A stretch of 64,000 nucleotides of DNA, from contig CAZKQB010000011.1 in NCBI GenBank assembly GCA_964554795.1, forward strand, positions 1 to 64,000, read 5' to 3'. This stretch comes from SFHK01 sp964554795. GTDB taxonomy: Bacteria > Bacillota > Clostridia > Christensenellales > Aristaeellaceae. The position numbers and the translations under genes are program-made. The notes below the pieces were generated by a model. The model was given only the letters and a program-made list of their open reading frames with translations. It had not been told where the DNA came from and did no database searches. This document shows, piece after piece, positions 7,633 through 16,650 of the stretch; the stretch's first letter is position 1, and each line of letters opens with the position of its first letter.

Positions 7633-9363
7633 TTATACGGAGAGCCTCAGAGAGAATTTACCCTGTTCGTTTGCTGCGATCTTGTATTCTGTGCAGATGA
7701 AGCCGGGATTCAGATTGAAGCTTTTTTCACGGGAAAGCAGAGAACCTTCCTCTACCGAGACGGAGGCGCTGTTCTGAACGAGCGGAAGGAAGAAAACGGC
7801 CTGATCGGCAATCGCTGCGTCCAGCTTGCCATGAATGCGCACGTAGTCCTCCGTGAAGGTATAGGTGAGCGTGCATGCGTAGTTTTCCGGAATGGGCGCG
7901 TTGCGGTTATCGCACAGCACGGCATTCGCGCGAATGACAAGGCTGTCCTCGTACGTCTCAGCGTTCATGGTCGCATGGAAATCGTAGTGGTTGGCGTAGC
8001 GTCTGCCGTCCTTAATCAGCTCAATGCGGGGACAGACGGAGCGATGCTCGGCCTTTTTCAGCGAAAGCTGCTGATTATGAATCTCGAGCATGCTGTAGTC
8101 CACTGCACCGACGGCGATGACCGGGCCGACCTTCCGGTGCCACAGAAGATTCAACGTTCCGCCGGAGGCATGGCCGCCGACCATATAGTTGAAGTCATAC
8201 GCGGTTACATTGGCACGCCAGTTGCCCATGCCAACGCGATAGCTGTCGATCTCTGAATAGTATTTCAGGCCGCTGAAGGTATCAGAGGGCAAAGACGTCC
8301 GCTCCAGATTCTCGAAGCCGCCGTCCAACGCGCCGGCCAGCACCTTTGCGTGGCAGAAGGTATGGTGAGAGCAGGCATGCTCGCCGTGCGCGTGATAATC
8401 GCGCCCACCGAACAGAAGGCCGCCGTGCGTGCATGCTTCGTACAGCTCCAGATTGCGCAGCGCAGCCTCTGCAAACACGGGATCCTGCTTCCCGAGATGG
8501 AACAGCACCTCTTGACAGCCGTCGCTCGTGCGACTTCCCCAGTAGGTCCATTTAAAGGCACGTGTGCCAAGGCTGTTATCCCATGCGCCGTCGGGAAGCA
8601 TGAATTCCAGATGCGCGCGGTAGCTGTTGACAAAGACATCGAGCGCTTCTCTGTCGCCGCTTTCTATGGCGTAGCGGCAAAGAGAGGGGAGTGATTCCTC
8701 CACGTTGTAGCCGCCAACGTCAATAGCGGTGCAGCCCTTTTCGCTGACAGCGTCATTGGGCTGCCCCTCGCCGAACAGAAGTCCGTTTTGGCTGATATGC
8801 TTCATGCAATGATGCGCGAGCTCATGCGCCAGATGACGGTAATCGTCACGGTCAAAATAATTGCCCAGCAGCGCCATGGCGTTGCAGTTGGTGGCAAAGT
8901 AGTTGATGTTGGTGCGCATGCCGAGCCGTAGGTTTGCAAACAGCCAGTCGCCCATTCGAAGCAGACGCGCTTCCCACTCGCGCTTCGTCTGCGCATCCAG
9001 CAGATGACCGTGCTTGTTTAGCGCGTCGCATAGGGAAACGGCATTGAAAACGGTAATACCGTTCCACGCAGACTGTGCGTCGTTATACAGACCGCCGTCG
9101 TCGCATAGCATATTTTCGCCCCACCGAAAGAGCTTCTTTGCAGCATCCAGATACTTCTGATTGCCGGTTGTGTCTGCCATATACATCATCGGATAGATTG
9201 CATCGTGACAACGTCCGTGTATTACCTGGCAGGAGGGACAGAGAATTGCACCGTCAAAGCTTGCATTTCCCGGCATGGAAATCTGAAGACGGATCAGTTC
9301 GTCGCACCAGGCCTGCAGCAGATGGAAGGCCTTGCTGTGAAGCTCGTTTTTTGTGATGGTCAT
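7633..9363 (-). CDS. Large cytosolic alpha/alpha-toroid protein, lyase- or hydrolase-like, 576 aa
   Basis: The N-terminal 370 residues are helix-rich and aromatic (DAIYPMMYMADTTGNQKYLD, WTYWGSRTSDG, SHHTFCHAKVLAG). This pattern resembles (alpha/alpha)6 toroids of heparinase II/III-like and unsaturated-glycan enzymes. The C-terminal 200 residues look like a beta-sandwich. No signal peptide is seen, so it should act on an imported oligosaccharide. A conserved-looking cysteine/histidine cluster ILCPSCQVIHGRCHDA sits at about 41-56 and could bind metal. It sits between the Fe-ADH and MDR genes of the catabolic operon. I recognise no exact family; the function is inferred from fold and context. 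Confidence 0.7.
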   Translation of the reverse strand: MTITKNELHSKAFHLLQAWCDELIRLQISMPGNASFDGAILCPSCQVIHGRCHDAIYPMMYMADTTGNQKYLDAAKKLFRWGENMLCDDGGLYNDAQSAWNGITVFNAVSLCDALNKHGHLLDAQTKREWEARLLRMGDWLFANLRLGMRTNINYFATNCNAMALLGNYFDRDDYRHLAHELAHHCMKHISQNGLLFGEGQPNDAVSEKGCTAIDVGGYNVEESLPSLCRYAIESGDREALDVFVNSYRAHLEFMLPDGAWDNSLGTRAFKWTYWGSRTSDGCQEVLFHLGKQDPVFAEAALRNLELYEACTHGGLLFGGRDYHAHGEHACSHHTFCHAKVLAGALDGGFENLERTSLPSDTFSGLKYYSEIDSYRVGMGNWRANVTAYDFNYMVGGHASGGTLNLLWHRKVGPVIAVGAVDYSMLEIHNQQLSLKKAEHRSVCPRIELIKDGRRYANHYDFHATMNAETYEDSLVIRANAVLCDNRNAPIPENYACTLTYTFTEDYVRIHGKLDAAIADQAVFFLPLVQNSASVSVEEGSLLSREKSFNLNPGFICTEYKIAANEQGKFSLRLSV

Positions 9364-9390
9364 GGTGTTCTCCTCTTTTCATACTGGAAT

Positions 9391-9428
9391 TCGGGGATGG
9401 ATATCCGTGACGGATATGTCATCCCCGA
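9391..9428 (-). terminator. Intercistronic hairpin without a U-tract
   Basis: Outer arms TCGGGGATG and CATCCCCGA enclose a further inner stem, giving about 16 paired positions with one bulge. No T-run follows on the minus strand. A role in mRNA processing or stability between the Fe-ADH and toroid genes is more likely than termination. Confidence 0.5.
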
Positions 9429-9437
9429 TGCGTTTGA

Positions 9438-10568
9438 TCAGATTACCTTTGAAATTGTATCGCGAATAATTGCTCTGTCAACAGGGCGCGGGTTACATTT
9501 GATGTGCCCGGTCGCGCCGACAACAATATCAACGGCTTTATCAAGCTCAAAATCTGCCGGCAGATACTGACGAATGGTATCCGGAGCCTTCAGGTCTTTC
9601 AGGAAGCTACGAACGTGGGTGATTCCTTCTCTTGCGAGAGCCAGACCGTTTTCACCTTCCGCGCCAAATACGCGCGCGATATCGCAGTATTTATTAGTGG
9701 CGTATTCCACATTGTACTCCATTGCATAGGGAAGGAAGATTGCACAGGCAACGCCGTGGGGAATGTGCGTAATGCCGCCCAGTGGCTGCGCGATGATGTG
9801 ATCAAGGCCGATGCCGGCGTTCAGCGCGCAGCCGCCAAAGTAGCTGGCCAGCGCCATATCGCCGCGGGCGTCCACGTCGTTAGGCTCGTCCACGCATTTT
9901 TTGAGTGACTTTACGACCAGCCGCATGGCTTGCATGCTGAACATTTCCGTATACGGGGTGGCGTTCAGCGAAACATAGCTTTCGATTGCGTGGCTCAGTG
10001 CGTCGATTCCGGTGGATACGGTAACGCTTTCCGGAAGCCCCACGGTCATAAGCGGGTCGAGAATAACGGTGTCGGCAATCATGTACTGGCTGTAAAAGCT
10101 TTTTTTGAGGCCGTTGTCCGGGTTATATACGACGCTGACCTTGCTTGCCTCTGATCCCGTGCCTGAGGTAGTGGGAATTGCAAAGAAGGGGAGCGTTCGG
10201 TTGACGATAGGCTTTCCGTTCATCTGATAGTCCACAACACTGCCGCCGTTGGTGGCGAGCATGGCCACGGCCTTTGCGCAGTCGAGCACACTTCCGCCGC
10301 CGATGGCAAGCACGGCGCCGCAGCCGTTCGCCTTCACGGCGATCCGGTCAATATCAAGCGTGGAGGGCTCGCCCTTCAGAGAAGCGTCAAGAAGATAAGA
10401 AATGTTGGAGTTCTGAAGCGCGGTGAGAATATCAGAGACGCACTTTGCCGTTTCGGAGAAGGCAAGAACCAAAACTTTTTTATCAGTAACCTCCCGAAGC
10501 ATTTCGGGAATCAGTGCGGTTTTTCCGTTTCCATAGAGAACACGACGGTTTTGAATCACATCAAACAT
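9438..10568 (-). CDS. Iron-containing alcohol dehydrogenase (group III), 376 aa
   Basis: It is an NAD(P)-dependent reductase or dehydrogenase of the FucO/DhaT type. NAD-binding is indicated by AIGGGSVLDCAKAVA (about 94-108) and IPTTSGTGSEAS. The Fe ligands Asp/His/His/His are in GIDALSHAIESY (Asp and His), THIPHGVACAIFLP (His) and VGATGHIKCNP (His). Length is typical. In a sugar-acid locus it may reduce lactaldehyde or glycolaldehyde produced by aldolase cleavage, as FucO does in fucose use. It lies directly downstream of the ABC importer genes on the same strand. Confidence 0.88.
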   Translation of the reverse strand: MFDVIQNRRVLYGNGKTALIPEMLREVTDKKVLVLAFSETAKCVSDILTALQNSNISYLLDASLKGEPSTLDIDRIAVKANGCGAVLAIGGGSVLDCAKAVAMLATNGGSVVDYQMNGKPIVNRTLPFFAIPTTSGTGSEASKVSVVYNPDNGLKKSFYSQYMIADTVILDPLMTVGLPESVTVSTGIDALSHAIESYVSLNATPYTEMFSMQAMRLVVKSLKKCVDEPNDVDARGDMALASYFGGCALNAGIGLDHIIAQPLGGITHIPHGVACAIFLPYAMEYNVEYATNKYCDIARVFGAEGENGLALAREGITHVRSFLKDLKAPDTIRQYLPADFELDKAVDIVVGATGHIKCNPRPVDRAIIRDTISKVI

Positions 10569-10665
10569 GAGATTTCATCGCCTTTCGAAAGAGAGATGAC
10601 GTCTGGGCCGCGCCGGAAAATCGGCAGCCAGCCGCTGCGGGAAGAGGAAAGGAGTGTTTGGCAGA

Positions 10666-10690
10666 CGGCGGGGAAGCGAGTTCCCCGCCG
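10666..10690 (-). terminator. GC-rich hairpin after the solute-binding protein gene
   Basis: A perfect 10-bp stem (10666-10675 with 10681-10690) lies about 30 bases past the stop of the binding-protein gene, with no T-run. This position between the abundant binding protein and the enzyme genes suits an mRNA-stabilising or partly terminating element. Confidence 0.5.
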
Positions 10691-10718
10691 CCGAGCAAAG
10701 AAAAGATCATGCGTTTGC

Positions 10719-12437
10719 TTACTTCAAAATGCTGTAGGCGTCGTTCTTGGCATCAAGCACCAACTGCAGACCCATGGAGTACAGCTCCTCGACGTATGCG
10801 TCGTATTCGTCGAGACTGCGGGTACCGGTGATAAACGCGACAGCCATTTCCTTGCGGTATTCGTTGATGGCGGTTTCGCTGTCATTGGCCTGATCGGCGA
10901 TGGAGGCATCATACAGCAACGTCGGTACGCACCATTCCGCGCCGAAGGCGTACTTCTCAAGATTCTTCTGGCAGCCGTAGTACTTCATGACCTCGTTGTA
11001 GGAGGAGTAGGCCATTACGGTGTCCTTGAGAGCGAGATTGCCGTCGCAATATTCCATGATTTCGGGTGCGCCGTCGGCTTCCTGGCTCAGGCGGAACTGC
11101 GCATAGCGGTTGGAGAGTGCCTTCTGATCCCAGGAGCAGTTAACGGGCTGCGTGCCGTAATTGACTACCTCGCGGAACCATGCCTGTTCGCCGTTGATGC
11201 CGAGTGCGGCTTCGGATGAGGGATCGTCCCAGCCTACGCCCTTAACGCCGATGTAGGCGCTGTAGCCATAGTATTCATCGAGGAACAGGTCGCCCAGACG
11301 AACCGCATACTGAATGTATTCGGTGGGGCATTTGTCGGTAATGAACCAGCCGCCCTGGCAGGGATAATTGGCATTGTAGATGGCGTTGCGCTGTCCATTT
11401 TCGCCTTCGACGGGCGCGAGGACGAAGTAGTCAAACCAACGATTCGTATCGCCGGCCTTGATGACACCGTCTTCGGGACCCCAGCCGATGATGAGACCAA
11501 GCGTTTCGCCTGCGGGCGCTTCGCCGATGGCGCGGAGGTCATCCACGCTGATGGAGAAGCTGTCTTCCAAAATCAGACCCTCGGCATACAACGAACGGGC
11601 GTATTCCAGCGCCATTTTGTATTCCTCGGTAGTGAAGCAGGCGACGACCTCGCCAGTGCCGTCCACATCCACGCGGTAGTTTTCATACGGGGTGACCTGA
11701 TAGAAGTTGGAAACCCAGCGGAGAAAGCGGTCGGTATTGTCGGCGTGGAAGGCCAGCGGGATCTCGTCGGAGGGATCGCCGTTTCCGTTCGCGTCGTTGT
11801 CACGGATCCACTCGAGATACGTCTTGAGCTCCTCGGTGGTCTGGGGCTCGCCATCCCCGTAGTTCGCCATGAAGGGCATGGAGTACCACACGCGGCCCTC
11901 GCCGTACATGCAGTGATAAGCTTCGTTGTAATCCGGCAGAGAGTAGATGTGACCGTCGGAGCCGGTAACATATGCCTTAGTGGCGGGGTTATAGGCGAAA
12001 AGATCCAGCGTGTTGGGCGTGGTTTCCTCGGAAATGTACTCATCGAGTGCAACGAAGATGCCGCTCTGCGCATACTGATCCATGGCGGCTTTCTTGATGC
12101 CCTTGTACATGATGACGTCCGGATAGCTGCCGGAGTTAAGAAGCAGATTCAGCTTCGCATCGGCGCCGTTGGCGGGTCCCTCGATGAATTCGAGCTTCAA
12201 GCCGGTGTCCTTTTCGAGAAGCTGGGTTGTCAGGTTTACTTCGCGGCTGTAGGATTCTAGCGTGTTGGGCTGCAGGGCGCCGAAGATAGTGAGCGTTACT
12301 TCCTCGCCCTCAGGCACGATGCGGGCATTTGCATCGGGGATGATGCGAACTGGGCCCTCAGTGGTGAGATCGGCCAGTGCGGCGGTCGCACTGAGCATCA
12401 TGACGATGGCCATGATCAGGGTGACGAGTCGTTTCAT
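10719..12437 (-). CDS. ABC sugar importer, extracellular solute-binding protein (LplA/LipO-type), 572 aa
   Basis: It captures an extracellular sugar or oligosaccharide for import. Residues 1-22 are a signal peptide (MKRLVTLIMAIVMMLSATAALA) ending in an AXA-type site. There is no lipobox cysteine, so anchoring is unclear. The mature part contains VTLTIFGALQPN and a long binding lobe with YSLPDYNEAYH, as in large LplA-type proteins of about 500-570 residues. It is encoded directly downstream of two LplB/LplC-type permeases, divergent from the GntR/LacI-type regulator. No ATPase gene is present; such importers usually share a general MsmX-type ATPase. Confidence 0.88.
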   Translation of the reverse strand: MKRLVTLIMAIVMMLSATAALADLTTEGPVRIIPDANARIVPEGEEVTLTIFGALQPNTLESYSREVNLTTQLLEKDTGLKLEFIEGPANGADAKLNLLLNSGSYPDVIMYKGIKKAAMDQYAQSGIFVALDEYISEETTPNTLDLFAYNPATKAYVTGSDGHIYSLPDYNEAYHCMYGEGRVWYSMPFMANYGDGEPQTTEELKTYLEWIRDNDANGNGDPSDEIPLAFHADNTDRFLRWVSNFYQVTPYENYRVDVDGTGEVVACFTTEEYKMALEYARSLYAEGLILEDSFSISVDDLRAIGEAPAGETLGLIIGWGPEDGVIKAGDTNRWFDYFVLAPVEGENGQRNAIYNANYPCQGGWFITDKCPTEYIQYAVRLGDLFLDEYYGYSAYIGVKGVGWDDPSSEAALGINGEQAWFREVVNYGTQPVNCSWDQKALSNRYAQFRLSQEADGAPEIMEYCDGNLALKDTVMAYSSYNEVMKYYGCQKNLEKYAFGAEWCVPTLLYDASIADQANDSETAINEYRKEMAVAFITGTRSLDEYDAYVEELYSMGLQLVLDAKNDAYSILK

Positions 12438-12491
12438 GGGTCTTGCCTCCTTTTTCTTATGTTCAACCGGCAGAACCGGCCGAAGTACGCG

Positions 12492-13406
12492 TTATCCCTT
12501 TACGGAGCCAATCATCATACCCTTTACGAAGTACTTCTGAACGAAGGGATACAGGATCATGACGGGCAGGGAACCAAGCACAATGACGGCGTATTTGATC
12601 AGCTGCATGGCGTTGGCCATTTCCTCCAGCGCGGAGTCATCAATCTGAGCCATCATTTCTGTGGACATGTTGGAGAGTAGCAGAATGTCGCGAAGCACGA
12701 GCTGCAGCGTGTACTTGCTGGAGGTGTTCAGATACAGAAGCGCGCGCATGTAGCCGTTCCAGTGTCCTACGCCGTGGAAGAGCACCATGACTGCGATAAC
12801 GGGCTTGGCCAGCGGAAGCGCGATTTTCACGAAGAAGTGCAGGTCGTTGCTGCCGTCAATCTGCGCGGCCTCCAGAAGCTCGTTCGGCACATTGGTGCTG
12901 AAGTAGGTGCGCACGATGATCATGTTGTAGCATGAAAACGCGAAGGGGATGATCATTGCGAGGCGGCTGTCAATGAGGCCGAGATTCTTTACCAGCATGT
13001 AGTTCGGAATCATGCCGCCGGAGAAGAACATGGTGAAGGTGAAATACAGAACGAACATGCCCTTGCCTGGCAGGTCGCGCCGAGAAAGCGGATAGCCGGC
13101 CAGCACGAGCAGAATTACGTTCACGATTGTGCCGAGAATCATGTACAGCATGCTGTTCAGGTATCCGGTCATCAGGAGATTCTGCTTGAAGCAAGCCTTA
13201 TAACCATCCAGCGTGAGACTGACTGGCCACAGCCACACCTTGTTCGTGATGACGGCATAGGCCGATGAAAAGGAACTGGATACGACGTAGATGATCGGAT
13301 AAAGTACAATCAGGAAGAAAAAGGACAGCAGAATCAGGTTGGTAAGATGGAAGGAGCGGTCGCCCGGCTGGCCGAGTATGGAAAGCTTCTTTTGCTTGAT
13401 TGCCAT
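12492..13406 (-). CDS. ABC sugar importer permease (LplC/YtcP-type), 304 aa
   Basis: It is an integral membrane subunit of the carbohydrate uptake 1 family. Six hydrophobic segments are visible (LILLSFFFLIVLYPIIYVVSS near 22-42 is the first). The EAA loop that contacts the ATPase is ELLEAAQIDGSNDLHFFVKI at about 177-196. The C-terminal ending KYFVKGMMIGSVKG is typical of LplC/YtcP permeases. It lies between the binding-protein and LplB-type permease genes, so the three form one transport unit. Confidence 0.92.
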   Translation of the reverse strand: MAIKQKKLSILGQPGDRSFHLTNLILLSFFFLIVLYPIIYVVSSSFSSAYAVITNKVWLWPVSLTLDGYKACFKQNLLMTGYLNSMLYMILGTIVNVILLVLAGYPLSRRDLPGKGMFVLYFTFTMFFSGGMIPNYMLVKNLGLIDSRLAMIIPFAFSCYNMIIVRTYFSTNVPNELLEAAQIDGSNDLHFFVKIALPLAKPVIAVMVLFHGVGHWNGYMRALLYLNTSSKYTLQLVLRDILLLSNMSTEMMAQIDDSALEEMANAMQLIKYAVIVLGSLPVMILYPFVQKYFVKGMMIGSVKG

Positions 13407-13421
13407 AATCCATTCCTCCTG

Positions 13422-14387
13422 TTACCACAAGCCGTAGCTGGAAATTTTGGTCGAGAAGAAGTTCGCGGTCAGAACCAAGAACAGCGATACAAGGTTCTGG
13501 AACAGACCGACCGCAGTAGAATAGGAGAAGTCCGGCTTGCTTGCGGTGATGCTCTGCTTGTATACGTAGGTCTCAATGACCTCCGATATGGAGATGTTGG
13601 TCGAGTTCTGCATCAGATAAATCTTCTCAAAGCCGACCGTTATTACCGAGCCCATGCGCAGAATGAGCATGATGGTGATCGTCGGGAGAATGCCGGGAAT
13701 GTCTACGTGCCAGATGCGCTTCCACATGGAGGCACCGTCAATGGATGCGGCCTCGTGCAGCTGCGGATCGACGCCTGCCAGCGCGGAGATGTAGATGATT
13801 GCACCGTAGCCGGCCTCCTGCCATACGCCTGACCACACGTATACGTGCCGGAAGTATTCGGGCTTGCCTAAAAAGTTGATGGCGTCGGCGCCGAAAAGCT
13901 CCAAAACCCGGTTCAGAAGGCCATTGTGAAGGCTCAGAAGCTGATTCAGTAGACCTACCATTATGACTGTTGACAGAAAGTGCGGCGCGTAGGTGACCAT
14001 CTGGATGGTCTTGCGGTATTTATCGCTCGAGAGGTGCGTAAGACCGATGGCCAAAAGAATCGGAATCGGGAAGCCTGCCAGAAGGTTATAGATGCTGATA
14101 ATCAGCGTGTTTGAAAGAATGCTCCAGAACTTCACGTTTGTGGTAAAACGCAAAATCTGGTAAAAGCCGATCCAAGGACTGTCCATGATGCCGGCCTTGA
14201 TGTCGTAGGACTTGAACGCGAGCGTTACGCCGTAGATGGGAATGTAGTTGAAGATGAAGACGTAGATCACGGGGATTGACAAAAGCAGATACAGTCCCCA
14301 TCTGCGCTTCACTGCGTGCCATCGCCTTACAAACCCGCTGCTGACCGACGAAGAAACCATCTGTTTCTGCTCAACCATGTTGCACAC
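13422..14387 (-). CDS. ABC sugar importer permease (LplB/YteP-type), 321 aa
   Basis: This is the partner permease of the preceding gene product. It has the LplB-type features: a cytoplasmic basic N-terminus, a first membrane segment LLSIPVIYVFIFNYIPIYGV near 33-52, and the EAA loop LHEAASIDGASMWKRIWHVD at about 209-228. The C-terminus is STKISSYGLW. It is the first gene of the minus-strand operon and is preceded by the promoter at 14460-14488. Its expression is probably under the adjacent GntR/LacI-type regulator. Confidence 0.92.
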   Translation of the reverse strand: MCNMVEQKQMVSSSVSSGFVRRWHAVKRRWGLYLLLSIPVIYVFIFNYIPIYGVTLAFKSYDIKAGIMDSPWIGFYQILRFTTNVKFWSILSNTLIISIYNLLAGFPIPILLAIGLTHLSSDKYRKTIQMVTYAPHFLSTVIMVGLLNQLLSLHNGLLNRVLELFGADAINFLGKPEYFRHVYVWSGVWQEAGYGAIIYISALAGVDPQLHEAASIDGASMWKRIWHVDIPGILPTITIMLILRMGSVITVGFEKIYLMQNSTNISISEVIETYVYKQSITASKPDFSYSTAVGLFQNLVSLFLVLTANFFSTKISSYGLW

Positions 14388-14404
14388 CTCCTAATGTATC
14401 AAAA

Positions 14405-14619
14405 TTGGTATAAAAATGGGCAATGATGTATGAAAACATTTGCTGATTCGGGTGCAAATATAATACCATTTAAAATAACAAATGTCAACATTGTTTTTGA
14501 AATTCCACCATAAAAAGTGGATATTTGTGACATTGTTCCAAAATACGAACGGAATTACGTGGTTTAAAGAACGGTGATTTGGTATATGCGGTATTAAATT
14601 AAAAACCTATTGGTATAAA
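14405..14619. promoter_or_regulatory. Candidate operator repeats between importer operon and regulator
   Basis: The motif TTGGTATAAA occurs at 14405-14414 and again at 14610-14619. Close variants are TTGGTATATG at 14579-14588 and TGGTATTA on the minus strand at 14461-14468. One copy overlaps the minus-strand -10 box and one abuts the plus-strand -35 box. These are plausible binding sites for the adjacent GntR/LacI-type regulator; this is inference from position and repetition. Confidence 0.5.
14460..14488 (-). promoter_or_regulatory. Sigma-A promoter of the minus-strand importer/catabolic operon
   Basis: On the minus strand, TTGACA (14483-14488) and TATTAT (14460-14465) are separated by 17 bp. 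They lie about 70 bases upstream of the first permease start. This is a near-consensus promoter, as expected for a repressed catabolic operon. Confidence 0.75.
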
Positions 14620-14621
14620 TA

Positions 14622-14650
14622 TTGACACGCGCAGAGGAAAGTGCTATAAT
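14622..14650 (+). promoter_or_regulatory. Consensus sigma-A promoter of the regulator gene
   Basis: TTGACA (14622-14627) and TATAAT (14645-14650) match the consensus exactly with a 17-bp spacer. They lie 39 bases upstream of the regulator start, with an operator-like repeat directly before the -35 box. Confidence 0.85.
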
Positions 14651-14689
14651 ACGCGTGTAGGTAATTAGAAATGACATGGAGACGTGAAT

Positions 14690-15793
14690 ATGGCGAAAAC
14701 GGTATTTGTACCTAAATATAAAATTCTCTATAAGCAGATGAAGGAGGACGTGCTGGCGGGCGTATACAAGCCGGGTGAAAAGCTTCCGTGCGAACGCGAC
14801 CTGTGCGCAAAATACTCGGTTGAGCGTGTAACGCTCAGACATGCGCTGGAGCTTCTGGCCGAAGACGGACTAATTGAAAAGAAAACGGGCGTCGGATCCT
14901 TCGTGAAGCATGCGGAGCCGGAGACGGTTCGGGCCAGGCAGACGATCGTGTTTTCCATGAAGAGACACGTGAACGACATTCTGCACAATGTGCACGCGTT
15001 CAATGCCATGCTGTTTTTTATACTTGAGCAGAAGTGTCATCAGCGCGGCTACACGTTGATTTATGCCGGCGTGGAGAATGATGAAATTGCGGTTCTGAAC
15101 TACGAAAGGCAGACGCTTGCCGGAGCGATGCTGATCAGTCACCACAGCGAGACGGCTACGCAGGCAACACTTCAGACCGGCGTGCCGACCATTTGCGTGA
15201 ACCACTATGCGCCCAATGCCATCAGCATCTTGCCAGACAACGAAAAGGGAATCGCCGACGGCGTGCGCTACTTGAATGCGCAGGGCCATACGAGAATCGG
15301 CTTTATCACGGGTGACCTTCTGATGATTAATGCGCGCGAGCGCTTGAACGGCTATCGGCATGCGCTGTTTGATCTGGGGCTTCCGGTGGAGGATGCGCTG
15401 ATTCGGGAGGGCACGTGGACGTTTGACAGCGGGGTGCAGGCGACGAAGGCGCTTCTGGCGATGGATACGCCGCCCACGGCCATATTGACATCCAGTGACG
15501 AAATGGCGCTGGGCGCGATGGAGGCGATTCATCAGGCCGGGCTGCGCATTCCGCAGGACATCAGCGTAATGGGCTTTGACAATATTGATGTGGGTCGATA
15601 CTGCTCGCCGTCGCTTACCACCATTGGCGTAAGCGCAGAGCAGATTGCGGAGCTTTCGCTGGACTCGCTTGAGGTTGCGACTAGGGTCGGCGATATGCCA
15701 AAGGGGGATGTAGGCTATATGCTTCGGACGCCTACTTCAATCATCGAACGGGGAAGCGTTGCGCCTCCAAACGAAACGTCTTTCAAGCGCTGA
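14690..15793 (+). CDS. GntR-HTH/LacI-effector hybrid repressor (AraR-type), 367 aa
   Basis: The N-terminal 75 residues are a GntR winged helix (YKQMKEDVLAGVYKPGEKLP, then VTLRHALELLAEDGL and KKTGVGSFV). The remaining part is a periplasmic-binding-protein-like effector domain of LacI/GalR type (HTRIGFITGDLLMINARERL, ILTSSDEMALGAMEAI, ISVMGFDNIDVGRYCSP). This is the AraR domain order. AraR-family repressors release DNA on binding a sugar. The ATG at 14690 is chosen because GGAG lies eight bases upstream; a GTG two codons earlier is less likely. It is divergent from the importer and heads the plus-strand enzyme genes, so it probably controls both. Confidence 0.9.
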   Translation: MAKTVFVPKYKILYKQMKEDVLAGVYKPGEKLPCERDLCAKYSVERVTLRHALELLAEDGLIEKKTGVGSFVKHAEPETVRARQTIVFSMKRHVNDILHNVHAFNAMLFFILEQKCHQRGYTLIYAGVENDEIAVLNYERQTLAGAMLISHHSETATQATLQTGVPTICVNHYAPNAISILPDNEKGIADGVRYLNAQGHTRIGFITGDLLMINARERLNGYRHALFDLGLPVEDALIREGTWTFDSGVQATKALLAMDTPPTAILTSSDEMALGAMEAIHQAGLRIPQDISVMGFDNIDVGRYCSPSLTTIGVSAEQIAELSLDSLEVATRVGDMPKGDVGYMLRTPTSIIERGSVAPPNETSFKR

Positions 15794-15828
15794 AGCGCTT
15801 AGATAAAGAAAAGAAAGAGGTATCGCGT

Positions 15829-16620
15829 ATGGCAAAGTATTCCGTATTTACCAAGCCATGGAAGGATGTTCCTGTTGACGAGCTAATTCGTATCGTTACC
15901 AATATGGGCTATAACTCCATTGAGTTTCCCCTTCGCGACGGTGCGCAGGTGTGTCCTGCCGAGGCGGAGGCAAAGCTGCCGCAGCTGGTGAAGCAGCTTG
16001 GCGATGCGGGCATCACGATTGACGACGTTGCTTCCTCCACGGATGAATGCGTTTTTGCTGCCTGTGCTGCTTCGAAGATTCCGATGATTCGCGTGATGTT
16101 CAATCCGCCGCAGGCCGACGATTATCTTGCGCAGGAATATGAATACTGCAAGCTGGTTGAAAGCTGGATCCCGTTGTGCGAGAAGTACGGTGTGAAGGTT
16201 GGCGTGCAGATGCACCACGGCAGGGGCGCTATGACTACGGCCGATATGATGCGAGTGGTTTCCCATTTTGATCCAAAGCATATCGGCGCGATCTGGGACG
16301 CCGCGCATTCTGCGCTTGCCGGAGAAAACCCGGAACAGGCGATCGATGTATGTTGGAGCCATCTTTGCCTTGCCAACTTCAAAAATGCTCGCTGGCAGAT
16401 GTATGGAAGAAATATGGATGGCACGGCCGGCTTTAAGCCCTATTTCTGCCCTGGCCCCGACGGCGTTCTGAGTTGGCCGCGCGCGGTTGCCCATCTTAAG
16501 AAGAAGGGCTATGCCGGAACGTGGTGCATGCCCGCGGAGTATACGGGACTTACCCATGAGGAAGAGCAGCAGTATGCCGTTCGCGACCTGACGTGGCTGA
16601 AGTCGCTGGTGGAAGGCTGA
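15829..16620 (+). CDS. Sugar phosphate isomerase/epimerase-like TIM-barrel protein, 263 aa
   Basis: It belongs to the xylose-isomerase-like TIM barrel superfamily (AP endonuclease 2 fold), which includes many metal-dependent sugar isomerases and epimerases. Candidate metal ligands sit in VGVQMHHGRGA, AIWDAAHSAL and WCMPAEYTGL. The start has AGAGG upstream. Length is typical at about 260-280. It is the first enzyme gene after the repressor and 30 bases before a Gfo/Idh/MocA gene, a pairing common in sugar and inositol catabolism. Substrate is not readable. Confidence 0.83.
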   Translation: MAKYSVFTKPWKDVPVDELIRIVTNMGYNSIEFPLRDGAQVCPAEAEAKLPQLVKQLGDAGITIDDVASSTDECVFAACAASKIPMIRVMFNPPQADDYLAQEYEYCKLVESWIPLCEKYGVKVGVQMHHGRGAMTTADMMRVVSHFDPKHIGAIWDAAHSALAGENPEQAIDVCWSHLCLANFKNARWQMYGRNMDGTAGFKPYFCPGPDGVLSWPRAVAHLKKKGYAGTWCMPAEYTGLTHEEEQQYAVRDLTWLKSLVEG

Positions 16621-16650
16621 GTCTTTGACCGAAACATGGGAGGATAAGCC

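Noticed and set aside
14388..14689. Possible riboswitch or T-box before the regulator or importer
   Set aside because: The region is explained by two promoters and repeated operator-like boxes; I saw no T-box or known riboswitch core.
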